A DNA stretch of 17,504 nucleotides, taken from assembly GCA_003149835.1 (NCBI GenBank), contig QAMX01000051.1:1-17504 (forward strand). The letters run 5' to 3'. The notes under the pieces were generated by a model. That model was not told where the DNA came from. It did not search any database and saw only the letters and a program-made list of their open reading frames with translations. Position 1 is the stretch's first letter; every line of letters begins with the position of its first letter. Made by a program: the position numbers and the translations under genes. Positions 1 through 6,872 of the stretch are shown in pieces. Origin of the DNA: Clostridiales bacterium. Its GTDB lineage: Bacteria > Bacillota > Clostridia > Oscillospirales > QAMX01.

Positions 1-109
1 GCGGTTTCAGCCTATTTTTTCAAACGCCGCGCGCCGGCGGTTTACAGCCGCAGAGGGGTTGGGCAAATGCGCTCTCACCAGCGCCCCGCAGCGTCGGGTT
101 TAAGCCGCG
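1..109. other. Non-coding left edge downstream of cdaR
   Basis: No convincing reading frame is visible. Read on the minus strand after the cdaR stop, there is a hairpin GCGCT-GGTGAG-AGCGC (69-84), extended by GGG/CCC pairing (61-63 with 85-87) with a one-sided ATTTG bulge, then a second hairpin GCGG-7 nt-CCGC (37-51). There is no T-run in the right place for a terminator. In many Bacillota glmM follows cdaR, but its start is not in these bases. The segment could be an ordinary intergenic gap or the front of a structured leader for the next gene outside the window. Confidence 0.4.
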
Positions 110-1426
110 CTACTCCGCGTGTTTTCGCGTCACATTCACCGTTACGCTGTATTCGCTTTCCACAAGGGCCGCATTGACAGCCGGTTTAAAAGTAATCTTC
201 ACCGGCGCAAACATCATGCCTTCCGAATCGATATCCAGCTCCTGCACATAAACCACAGCAGTAAAGTCGCTTTCAGAAATCGTATCCAGCAGCGTCGCGT
301 TTCCGCGCAGCCGCACGCTGATCGTTTGATCAATCAATTCAACGTCGTAATGGTCGTTTGCCCCGAGAAGCTGAATGTCGGTCAGGGTAAACGGCTTGAC
401 GACAATATCCTTTACCGTCACCATCACGGTCGCCGAGACGCGATCGTTCATACAGCTTATGCCCGAAGGCAAAACAAATTCCTTCTCCGCCGTGATCCCG
501 TCCCCGATCCCTTCCAGATCGATCATGCCGAGCGACAGCGATTCGATTTCCTCTACCGCCGCCCGCTCGCCGATCACGGTGATCTTTGACGGCGTAATCA
601 CCGTATCGACCTCCTGATCGGTCAAACCTCCGCCGCTGTTCAGCGTGATTTTCAGAGGAATTTCCTTGATCATTTGGATCGGCAGATAGGCGTCCACCGT
701 TTTGGTGAGAAGCTGCGAATAGACAAGCTCCACCGTCTCGCCCGCGTCGTTGACGAGCAAAATCGGCGCCTGTACCGTCGCAGACGACGTCACGCCGTCC
801 AGCGGCAGCGTTACGACGGCATGAGATATCCCCGCGAGTTCTATTGTCGGCCCGCGCACCGTTACGGTCTGCTGCGACAGCTCAATGGCGCCGGGCCGCA
901 AATTTTCTTCCAGCTCCCCGGTCGTTTCCGTCAGAATATTCAACTCTTTGTCGATGATCTTATCGACGAGAACCGTGGCAATCAGCTCCGTACGGTTGAC
1001 GACCGTGATATCGCCGTCGGGCGTATTGACCGAGCACATGATCCTGTTTTCGCCGTCGCCCGAGATCTGCGAGACGTCGCAGATCAGCTCAATGTCCGAC
1101 TTTTTCAGCCGCAGCACGACGTTCCTCTTGCCGCGCAGCGTCACATCCATCGTCATATCCGTGTCGGAGAGAATGGAATATTCCATGCGGTTATAAAGCT
1201 CGGTCTTTCCGTTAATCGTTACCTTGACGTCGGAAAATGAAATTTCGATATCAGGATTGATGATCGACATGACGACGAACCAAAAAAGAACCGCCGCTGC
1301 GAGCGCGAGGAGCTTATTCAAAACGTGGTATTTCTTAAACCATGCAAACATACGCTTTTCACCATGCCCTTCCGTGAAGCTGTGCTTTGATCTCTGCGTT
1401 ACTTCTGTTTTTTCTTCCTCTTCCAA
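110..1426 (-). CDS. cdaR: CdaR-like YbbR-domain regulator of diadenylate cyclase
   Basis: Membrane-anchored extracytoplasmic protein that in Bacillota binds CdaA and modulates c-di-AMP synthesis. The N-terminus carries one transmembrane helix (LNKLLALAAAVLFWFVV, about residues 37-53), followed by about 380 residues of tandem beta-rich YbbR repeats; phrases such as VRGP, ITVIGE and VRLRGN recur at repeat boundaries. Known CdaR proteins have a similar length and layout. It directly follows cdaA, the conserved order. The longest frame begins at a TTG (1426) inside the last codons of cdaA, giving a 28-bp overlap without a good ribosome site. An ATG at 1351 (MFAWFKK) preceded by GGTGAAAAG is an equally or more likely start and leaves 413 residues with the helix right at the N-terminus. 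Family assignment is firm; the start is uncertain. Confidence 0.9.
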   Translation of the reverse strand: MEEEEKTEVTQRSKHSFTEGHGEKRMFAWFKKYHVLNKLLALAAAVLFWFVVMSIINPDIEISFSDVKVTINGKTELYNRMEYSILSDTDMTMDVTLRGKRNVVLRLKKSDIELICDVSQISGDGENRIMCSVNTPDGDITVVNRTELIATVLVDKIIDKELNILTETTGELEENLRPGAIELSQQTVTVRGPTIELAGISHAVVTLPLDGVTSSATVQAPILLVNDAGETVELVYSQLLTKTVDAYLPIQMIKEIPLKITLNSGGGLTDQEVDTVITPSKITVIGERAAVEEIESLSLGMIDLEGIGDGITAEKEFVLPSGISCMNDRVSATVMVTVKDIVVKPFTLTDIQLLGANDHYDVELIDQTISVRLRGNATLLDTISESDFTAVVYVQELDIDSEGMMFAPVKITFKPAVNAALVESEYSVTVNVTRKHAE

Positions 1427-2253
1427 AATTTGATTTTGTTCAGCTTATCCTCTTTTTCACTGTCATGCACCAGCTCGTTGTTCAGGATTGTCGTCAGCGT
1501 TGCCGCGGAAAGATGGCGTTTTAAAAGGCCGCCTGCGGCGACGGACACCGACCCTGTCTCCTCCGAGACGATCAGCACCAGCGCGTCGCTCGATTCGCTG
1601 ATGCCAACGCCGGCGCGATGGCGTGTGCCCAGCTCGCTGCTGAGGTTTTTGTTCGCGGAAAGAGGCAGGAAGCAACCTGCCGCGGCGATCTTGTTGTTGC
1701 GGATGATCACCGCGCCGTCATGCAGCGGAGCCTTGTTGAAAAAAATATTTTTCAGCAGCTCGCTGGTGATATCGGCGTTGAGAATCGTACCGGTTTTCAT
1801 GATTTCTCCGAGCTTGGTATCCCGCTCGACGACGATCAGAGCGCCGGTTTTGGTTTTGGACATATACGTACAGGTCTCTACGAGCTGCGAAATCGTCCGC
1901 AGAGTTTCGTTATTGGGCTGTGCCCGTTCCGGTGAAAACAGCGACGGCAGCCTGCTGCGGCCGACCGAGTCGAGCATACGCCGCAGCTCGGGCTGGAACA
2001 GAATAATCAGAGCGATGACCCCGATTTGCAGCGTCGCCGTCAGGATATAATAGATGACGTTCAGCTGGAGCCAGCCGAAAATCTGATATGCGATCAGAAT
2101 GATGATGATCCCTTTCAAAACCTGTCCAGCGCTTGAATCCTTCATCAGCTTGATGAGTTTATAAAAAATAAACGCGACCAGCAGAATATCGAGGATATCC
2201 TGCCAACGCATCCATGCGATCGAGTTCTTGATAAACGTCAGAATCTGTTCCAT
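1399..2253 (-). CDS. cdaA: Diadenylate cyclase CdaA (DisA_N domain, membrane)
   Basis: Makes cyclic di-AMP from two ATP at the membrane. Three hydrophobic helices fill about residues 18-86, followed by a linker and the DAC/DisA_N catalytic domain. The signature DGA (179-181, in LHDGAVII) and GTRHR (209-213) motifs, which hold ATP and metal, are both intact, so it should be active. At 284 residues it is close to the B. subtilis CdaA length (about 273). The start at 2253 is chosen because GGAG lies 6 nt upstream; an in-frame ATG at 2265 has only AAAAGG touching it. The lysine-rich tail overlaps the longest form of cdaR, implying coupled translation. The gene lies downstream of its own extended -10 promoter and a long structured leader, so it is probably transcribed independently of the spoIIIA genes ahead of it. 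Confidence 0.95.
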   Translation of the reverse strand: MEQILTFIKNSIAWMRWQDILDILLVAFIFYKLIKLMKDSSAGQVLKGIIIILIAYQIFGWLQLNVIYYILTATLQIGVIALIILFQPELRRMLDSVGRSRLPSLFSPERAQPNNETLRTISQLVETCTYMSKTKTGALIVVERDTKLGEIMKTGTILNADITSELLKNIFFNKAPLHDGAVIIRNNKIAAAGCFLPLSANKNLSSELGTRHRAGVGISESSDALVLIVSEETGSVSVAAGGLLKRHLSAATLTTILNNELVHDSEKEDKLNKIKFWKRKKKQK

Positions 2254-2494
2254 ACGCTGCTCCATCCTTTTGGGAAGCGGCCGCTCCGCACTGGCCGCGG
2301 CGACTATGCCCGCTCTCCGCCTCCGATCGGCGTAATCCCATCATACCATAAATTTCCCGCAATGTTCCGGACGCTGCCGCACAGGCGCAGCGGCTCTTTG
2401 GCTGCGCCGGTTTCTGATCCGGCCATTTGTCAAGCGCCCGAGCCGCCGGGAATCGGGCTACCCCGCCCAGAAGCGGCCGTCTTTCTGTAATTTT
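2254..2494 (-). other. Hairpin-rich 5' leader of cdaA
   Basis: Gene-free leader between the cdaA promoter and start. In transcript order I see a 6-bp stem GCCCGA/TCGGGC (2436-2458), a 5-bp stem GCCGG/CCGGC (2406-2423), a perfect 8-bp stem GGCGCAGC/GCTGCGCC with a 9-nt loop (2384-2408), and a 6-bp stem GCGGCC/GGCCGC (2277-2298) just before the ribosome site. The second and third stems share bases 2406-2408, so they cannot both form fully. None is followed by a T-run. A weaker second extended -10 (TGGTATGAT, 2340-2348) lies inside, so a shorter transcript is possible. I do not recognise a known riboswitch class. Confidence 0.5.
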
Positions 2495-2503
2495 ATTATA
2501 TCA
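2495..2503 (-). promoter_or_regulatory. Extended -10 promoter for cdaA-cdaR
   Basis: On the minus strand the sequence reads TGATATAAT, a consensus -10 (TATAAT, 2495-2500) with the TGn extension (2501-2503). The -35 position 17 bp upstream (TCGCTT) is a poor match, as expected for an extended -10 promoter. It lies immediately beyond the spoIIIA terminator and about 235 nt before cdaA. The 12-mer TGATATAATAAA recurs exactly in the ddl promoter. Confidence 0.7.
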
Positions 2504-2550
2504 CAACTTGTCCGAAAAAGCGAGATTTTTCTGCCGGAACCGGCCGGCGC

Positions 2551-2594
2551 AAAAAAAAGGAAACCGCGCCGCCTGATAGCGGCACGGTTTCCTT
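2551..2594 (-). terminator. Rho-independent terminator of the spoIIIA operon
   Basis: Minus-strand reading gives AAGGAAACCG (2594 downwards), a TG/CG mismatch, CCGC, the loop TATCAG, GCGG, then CGGTTTCCTT, followed by a run of T. The stem is about 14 bp with one small internal mismatch. It starts 15 nt after the spoIIIAH stop. Confidence 0.93.
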
Positions 2595-2608
2595 GCTGCG
2601 GCCTGGCG

Positions 2609-3193
2609 TTATCCCACCCGCGCTTCAATAATTCTGATATTCTGAACGCCGATATTGGTCTCGCTGACCGCGATATCCTTGATCCGGATGGCGTCCTCGC
2701 TCTTTAATCCGCCTTCCACCGGCGCTACGACGATGCTCAGACTGTCGTCGTTGAGGAAAACGGCGCAGTCGCTGTAACCCTTTGCGAGCACGAGCGACTC
2801 GATACGCGCTTCAGTGACGGCGTTATTTGCGATTTTAGAGATGCTGGCCACGGCGACCTCCTTTGATTCAAGGCTGATGCTCTCGTCGGTCGTCGTCGTT
2901 TCCAGCACGCCTATGGCCTCGTCTCGCGCCTGCTGCCGCGTCACGCGGAGCTGCGCAAAGTATTCTTGAATTTTTCCGTTTACCTCGTCCGCGCCGTCGT
3001 TCGGCTCGCCTTCTCCGTCGACCTCGGTCAGCTGACCGAGCAGCCGCGCCTCGTCGCTGACGACATCCTGCGGTTCGCCGGAAACGTTTTGATCTCCATC
3101 CATCCCGCGCTGATAGCTCCAATTCAGATACACGGCGAGGCATACGAGCATTGCGACGACGGCGGCGACAGCGGTTCTCTTCTTGAACTTCAT
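2609..3193 (-). CDS. spoIIIAH: Stage III sporulation protein AH
   Basis: Mother-cell membrane protein whose extracellular domain binds forespore SpoIIQ across the intermembrane space and forms a ring resembling those of type III secretion systems. The 194-residue product has a short basic N-terminus, one transmembrane helix (about 8-26, VAAVVAMLVCLAVYLNW), an acidic linker (about 30-70), a helical region rich in Glu, Arg and Gln (75-130) and a C-terminal alpha/beta ring-building domain (about 130-194, ending NIRIIEARVG). It is the last gene of the operon, as expected, and a terminator follows. AGGAAGG (3200-3206) sits 6 nt before the ATG. The 205-bp gap to spoIIIAG is the largest in the locus and contains an AT-rich palindrome. 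Confidence 0.93.
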   Translation of the reverse strand: MKFKKRTAVAAVVAMLVCLAVYLNWSYQRGMDGDQNVSGEPQDVVSDEARLLGQLTEVDGEGEPNDGADEVNGKIQEYFAQLRVTRQQARDEAIGVLETTTTDESISLESKEVAVASISKIANNAVTEARIESLVLAKGYSDCAVFLNDDSLSIVVAPVEGGLKSEDAIRIKDIAVSETNIGVQNIRIIEARVG

Positions 3194-3216
3194 ATGATAC
3201 CTTCCTTTTTATATGT

Positions 3217-3233
3217 AATTTTACACTAAAATT
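3217..3233. promoter_or_regulatory. AT-rich 17-bp palindrome upstream of spoIIIAH
   Basis: AATTTTA-CAC-TAAAATT is a perfect 7-bp inverted repeat around a 3-bp centre, 10 bp upstream of the spoIIIAH ribosome site in an otherwise GC-rich region. Further up the same gap a minus-strand TGGTATAGT resembles an extended -10, and a 7-bp ACGGAAA/TTTCCGT inverted repeat with a 24-nt loop surrounds a run of A. It could be an operator or the AT-rich core of an internal promoter. No binding protein is identified. Confidence 0.35.
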
Positions 3234-3398
3234 TTATTGTGCCAGAAGGGAAACTATACCACGGAAACGCTGAAATCAGGGATTTTTTTATTTCCGTCCA
3301 CCGTTCCGGCGGCAGGAGCGCAAACAGGCGACGCTGGGAACGCGCTCCGGGCCCTTTCCCCGCTCCCGCCGCCCGCAGCGTTTACACGGCGTTTTCGT

Positions 3399-3935
3399 TC
3401 ACTTTCGCGGCAGAACGCTGATTTTATCCGTCGTCAGCCCCGTCACAGACGCGACAGCCTGGATGATCATCAGCTCTACGCTTGACTTTCCGGCGCCGTC
3501 GCAGACGACGACGGCGCCGGAAAAGCGCGGGTAAATCCGCTTTTCCTCTACCGGCGTGCTGACGCCGCCCTGCGACTGCATGACGACCGTCCGGTCGCTG
3601 CTCTGCGCCGTCTCCGAACCGTCGGTTTTCAGACTGGTGCTGTCGTTGGTCGCATACACGGATTCGGTTCCGTTTTTCAGAGAAAGCATGACGCGGACGC
3701 TGCCTGCGCCTTTTACGTCCGAGAGAATGTCTTCCAGCTTTTTTTCAAACGCCTCGACCGAAAACGTCTCCGTTTCCGTCTCGGCGATCACCGGCGCGTC
3801 GCTGCCGCCGCTGCCGACCGGTATCAGCAACAGGACAAGACCGACCAGGCCGATCAGCAGAATCAGCTTATTTTTTTTCAAAAACGCGAGGAGCTTTTCC
3901 CGGTCTTTGAAGACATCCTTCCATTTCACTGTCAA
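3399..3935 (-). CDS. spoIIIAG: Stage III sporulation protein AG
   Basis: Ring-forming membrane protein of the SpoIIIA-SpoIIQ channel. One transmembrane helix (about 22-43, KLILLIGLVGLVLLLIP) is followed by an acidic linker and an extracellular ring domain including VRVMLSLKNG and the C-terminal pattern SVELMIIQAVASVTG. Length is about 178 residues. The frame stays open upstream to 3995 inside spoIIIAF, but the best start is the TTG at 3935, with AAGGGCGG about 4-7 nt upstream; a GTG two codons later (3929) is also possible. The protein then begins MTVKWKDVF, typical of the family. It starts 13 nt after the spoIIIAF stop. Confidence 0.9.
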   Translation of the reverse strand: MTVKWKDVFKDREKLLAFLKKNKLILLIGLVGLVLLLIPVGSGGSDAPVIAETETETFSVEAFEKKLEDILSDVKGAGSVRVMLSLKNGTESVYATNDSTSLKTDGSETAQSSDRTVVMQSQGGVSTPVEEKRIYPRFSGAVVVCDGAGKSSVELMIIQAVASVTGLTTDKISVLPRK

Positions 3936-3948
3936 ACACCGCCCTTCT

Positions 3949-4431
3949 CTACCCGTGACGCTGGCGAGACAGAGGAATGCCTGTCTGCGCCTCAATCATT
4001 TCGCCGGCCTGTCGGATCTCTCCCTCGTCCGGCGTCAGCTCATAGCTGACAGAGGCGGAATACAGGATCCGCCGCCCTGCCTCGTCGGTTCCCATTTTCA
4101 GGGATACCTCCGCCAAAATACCCATCTCCGCCAGCTTTTCATTGAGAAACGCCTCCGCCGTGCGCACCGTGATCGCCTCGGCGTTTTCCTCCACGCCCGC
4201 GCTGACGCTCTCAATGCGCTGTGACAGCGCCGCCTCATAATCTGCAAGGACATCGGGCAGGGAAAATCCGCTGAGCGAACGCACCGGCAGCAAAATCAAA
4301 AAGACCACGAGCAGGCCGCACGCGAATTTTACCGTCTTTCTCCCTTTTTCCGGCGTGACCGCCGTGACGACGGAGCCGACCAGCCCCGCGGCGGCGACCC
4401 CCACCAACCATACGCCAAGCTTTTGTATCAT
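3949..4431 (-). CDS. spoIIIAF: Stage III sporulation protein AF
   Basis: Mother-cell membrane component of the SpoIIIA complex. The 160-residue product has two N-terminal hydrophobic helices (about 6-25 and 35-50, the second FACGLLVVFLILLPV) and a C-terminal soluble domain resembling the ring-building fold in family members, matching the usual architecture. GGGAG lies 7 nt before the ATG. It sits between spoIIIAE and spoIIIAG in canonical order. Confidence 0.9.
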   Translation of the reverse strand: MIQKLGVWLVGVAAAGLVGSVVTAVTPEKGRKTVKFACGLLVVFLILLPVRSLSGFSLPDVLADYEAALSQRIESVSAGVEENAEAITVRTAEAFLNEKLAEMGILAEVSLKMGTDEAGRRILYSASVSYELTPDEGEIRQAGEMIEAQTGIPLSRQRHG

Positions 4432-4503
4432 CCCTGCGCTCCCATCCGTTCCCGTTTCTTATCTGTTGTTCCGCTGTCCGGCTGCGCCTGTAAACCGCAG
4501 TTA

Positions 4504-5595
4504 TCAGATCGCGGTCTTCATGCAGATGATCACGGTCAGCAGCAAGAGCGCTACTGCGCCGGCGCACATGGCAAAGACTATGCTGACCGCGTCCGCCACC
4601 GCGTCAATGGCCTCGCGTCCGCCGTGTTCCTGCGCGCTCTGCGCCAGTGCCGCGGCGGCGCGCAGCGCCAGATAAGAGACGCCGGTCGACAGCAGCGGCA
4701 ACAAAGCGCAGCTCAGAATCGCCAGAACGCCGAAAACGCCGAGCGTATTTTTGATCATTGCGCTGCCCGCGTAGATTGACTCCGCGGCCTCTGTCAGCAC
4801 GCCGCCGACAACGGGAATGCCCGCGGAGACCGCGGTCTTCGCCGCTTTTTTCGCCAGTGTATCCGCCGCCGACCCAACCAGCCCCATCACCGAGATATAG
4901 GCGAGATAGAGCGTCAGCAGCGTGCGGATGACGAGCGACGCCGTGTTTTTGATAAAGGCGCTGAACCGCGTAAAAAAGGTATTTTGCGATAAAATGCCGA
5001 CGGCCCGCAGCGCCAGCGTCACATATGTCATAGGGATAAACACCTGAACGAACAGCGTAATCAGCACATCCGCAAACAAAAGCGCCGCGCCCTGTTTGGC
5101 AATGGCCGCGCCGCCGCCGCCAGCGGCGGCGCCGGCGGCGGTCATCGCCGGCAGCAGCGCTTTGGAAAACACATTCAGCTCATTCAACAGCTCGGTCGCC
5201 TGACCCAAGGCAGAACCGAGTTCCCGCGCGCCGACTACCAGCACCGTGCCGACGGCGGCACTGTTCACGGTATACGCGCCAAAGGAGCTTTTGTCTCCGA
5301 TCCAGAGCGCCGCAAGGCTGCAAAGCAGACTGACGGCCAGCAGGCAGGCCGCCGAGGACAACCCTTTCTTCAATATGCCGCCCATTTCCGCATACATCTT
5401 TTCGATCAGTCCGCTGATTCCCCTGTTCAGATCGTAACCGGTTCCGGTTTTGGCTTCCTGAACGACTGCCGCCTCGTCCTCAGGCAGATAGTGATAAAGT
5501 CCGTCCGTCTCCTCTTCACCGTCAAACGCCGCGGCGCAGGGCATGGTCAGCAGCAGGAAAGCCAAGATCACTGCCATAAGCTTAAAGCATTTCAT
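4504..5595 (-). CDS. spoIIIAE: Stage III sporulation protein AE
   Basis: Polytopic membrane protein of the SpoIIIA complex. The 363 residues begin with a cleavable-looking signal sequence (about 1-23, ending MPCAAAF) and a short acidic extracellular stretch, followed by several hydrophobic segments across residues 80-363, the last ending ALLLLTVIICMKTAI. A Gly/Ala-rich stretch (AAGAAAGGGGAA) lies near 155. GGAG is 7 nt before the ATG. It follows spoIIIAD after 30 nt and is slightly shorter than the B. subtilis protein (about 400). Confidence 0.92.
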   Translation of the reverse strand: MKCFKLMAVILAFLLLTMPCAAAFDGEEETDGLYHYLPEDEAAVVQEAKTGTGYDLNRGISGLIEKMYAEMGGILKKGLSSAACLLAVSLLCSLAALWIGDKSSFGAYTVNSAAVGTVLVVGARELGSALGQATELLNELNVFSKALLPAMTAAGAAAGGGGAAIAKQGAALLFADVLITLFVQVFIPMTYVTLALRAVGILSQNTFFTRFSAFIKNTASLVIRTLLTLYLAYISVMGLVGSAADTLAKKAAKTAVSAGIPVVGGVLTEAAESIYAGSAMIKNTLGVFGVLAILSCALLPLLSTGVSYLALRAAAALAQSAQEHGGREAIDAVADAVSIVFAMCAGAVALLLLTVIICMKTAI

Positions 5596-5625
5596 CTGTA
5601 TTCTCCGCCTTTCGGCTCTCTGTTT

Positions 5626-6015
5626 TCATCCCATAAACGAGCGCAAAATTGCGAGCACGCCGGACAGCAGCGGCAGCGCGTTGATGAGCCCCAGCGCCCC
5701 GCCGAGCAGTTCGAGCTGAAAAGCGAGCGAACCCTCCCCGCAGTCGCGGCAGACCTGTGCGCCAAAGCAGGTCGTCAGGGTAATGCCGAGAATTTTGATC
5801 AGGATTTCAACTGCGCCTTCCGCACCCTTGAAAAGATCCTCCGTTTCCCTCGCGTAGTCGGCCAGCACGGACAGCGCCGCCATCGCCGCGACGCAGACGC
5901 AGATCGAGGCCGTCAGCGTCAGCATAAAGCCGTAAGAGGGCTCGGCCTTCTTGATTAACACCGCGCAGAGAACCGCCGCAATCGCAAACGACGTGTAGCG
6001 CACTGCTTCTTCCAT
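5626..6015 (-). CDS. spoIIIAD: Stage III sporulation protein AD
   Basis: Small polytopic membrane protein of the SpoIIIA complex, 129 residues, with about four hydrophobic segments (near 6-21, 28-52, 69-86 and 100-125). Its N-terminal half is related to SpoIIIAC. The ATG lies only 3 nt after the spoIIIAC stop, in the same frame, and no Shine-Dalgarno sequence is visible ahead of it, so translation is presumably coupled to spoIIIAC. Confidence 0.9.
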   Translation of the reverse strand: MEEAVRYTSFAIAAVLCAVLIKKAEPSYGFMLTLTASICVCVAAMAALSVLADYARETEDLFKGAEGAVEILIKILGITLTTCFGAQVCRDCGEGSLAFQLELLGGALGLINALPLLSGVLAILRSFMG

Positions 6016-6018
6016 GGT

Positions 6019-6213
6019 TTAGAACGTAAAGATCTGGCGAATTGTCGTAAACAACTGCCCAACCTGTTCCAGCAGCACGAGCATGACGATGATCAGACCT
6101 GCGATCGTCATCATCAGCGCCTGTTCGTCGCGCCCCGCGCGCGTCAGCACCATATTCAGAAAACCTACAAGAAGCCCCACGGCGGCAATCTTGAAAATCA
6201 AATCGACCTGCAA
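6019..6213 (-). CDS. spoIIIAC: Stage III sporulation protein AC
   Basis: Very small membrane protein of the SpoIIIA complex with two hydrophobic helices (about 5-22 and 32-50). The frame is open up to 6297, but the start chosen is the TTG at 6213, because AGAGGA lies 6 nt upstream and the product (64 residues, M/LQVDLIFKIAAVG...) then matches the family length of about 65-68. The 28 residues upstream in frame look like non-coding translation. About 110 bp separate it from spoIIIAB. Confidence 0.88.
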   Translation of the reverse strand: MQVDLIFKIAAVGLLVGFLNMVLTRAGRDEQALMMTIAGLIIVMLVLLEQVGQLFTTIRQIFTF

Positions 6214-6325
6214 ATTCGATCCTCTCCCGTTCCGATTCCATAGTTTGTCATACGTCTTGAACCTTTCGGCCGCAGCTGCAAACGCCGCGGATGACAAATA
6301 CGATCATAAAAATTTTTGCCCGCCC

Positions 6326-6841
6326 TTACAGCAGCAGGATACCGGTCAGCAGCGCCGCCGTCACCCACAGCGTCTGTTTGAGCTTGGCTTCGTTTTTTTG
6401 TTCACGCTCCGCCGTATCCGCCCATACGCGGAAGGTCTCTGCGGACGCCGCCATTGATTTCTGCGCCGCCTCGCTGTTCAGACAGGTGAGCGCGCGTCCC
6501 ACCGCTTCGAGTTCAGCGGCTTCCGCGGCGTTCATACCGAGCGTTTCCCCGGCATTTTTCAGCTCCGCGCGCCACGCCTCCCACGGGCTCAGGCCGGCGG
6601 AGATGCCGCCGCAGACCCCTTTGAAAAATACGCCCGCCTCGTTGCCCTGCGCGGCCAGCTTCCTTGTCAATTCAGCCGGCGGCGTGCGCGCGAAGGAGAT
6701 CTCGCTCTCCATCATCGCGCACGCGACCGCTATGCCCCTCAGCGAAGCGGCGCGGCGCAGCACACGGCGTTTGGCGCGGAAGCCCAGCAGTACGCCGGAC
6801 AGAAGCAGGAGCAGAAAGCCGGCGATTCCCCGTGCGTTCAA
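6326..6841 (-). CDS. spoIIIAB: Stage III sporulation protein AB
   Basis: Membrane protein of the SpoIIIA complex with resemblance to type II secretion GspF-like proteins. The 171 residues carry an N-terminal hydrophobic helix (about 6-20, IAGFLLLLLSGVLLGF), a helical soluble region with the family-typical MMESEISFARTPPAEL and the GVCGG area, and a hydrophobic C-terminus (ALLTGILLL). The start is a TTG with GGGG 8 nt upstream; no in-frame ATG gives a full-length protein. It follows spoIIIAA after 31 nt. Confidence 0.9.
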   Translation of the reverse strand: MNARGIAGFLLLLLSGVLLGFRAKRRVLRRAASLRGIAVACAMMESEISFARTPPAELTRKLAAQGNEAGVFFKGVCGGISAGLSPWEAWRAELKNAGETLGMNAAEAAELEAVGRALTCLNSEAAQKSMAASAETFRVWADTAEREQKNEAKLKQTLWVTAALLTGILLL

Positions 6842-6872
6842 GGCGATTTCCCCTTCCCTCGCTATTTCGGTA

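Noticed and set aside
1..60. Terminator for cdaR
   Set aside because: A bulged stem exists (about 27-45), but the T-run at 14-20 reads as A on the minus-strand transcript and precedes the stem on the plus strand, so neither direction gives a stem followed by U.
2159..2362. A 67-codon minus-strand frame in the cdaA leader
   Set aside because: It overlaps the cdaA start in another frame and encodes a featureless, Arg/Gly-rich product; the hairpin-rich sequence explains the lack of stops.
2420..2435. TTGACA in the cdaA leader as a -35 box
   Set aside because: At 17 bp spacing the downstream hexamer on the minus strand is CCGGCG, which is not a -10.
6214..6297. N-terminal extension of spoIIIAC
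   Set aside because: The extra 28 residues do not match the family, and a good ribosome site (AGAGGA) precedes the TTG at 6213.
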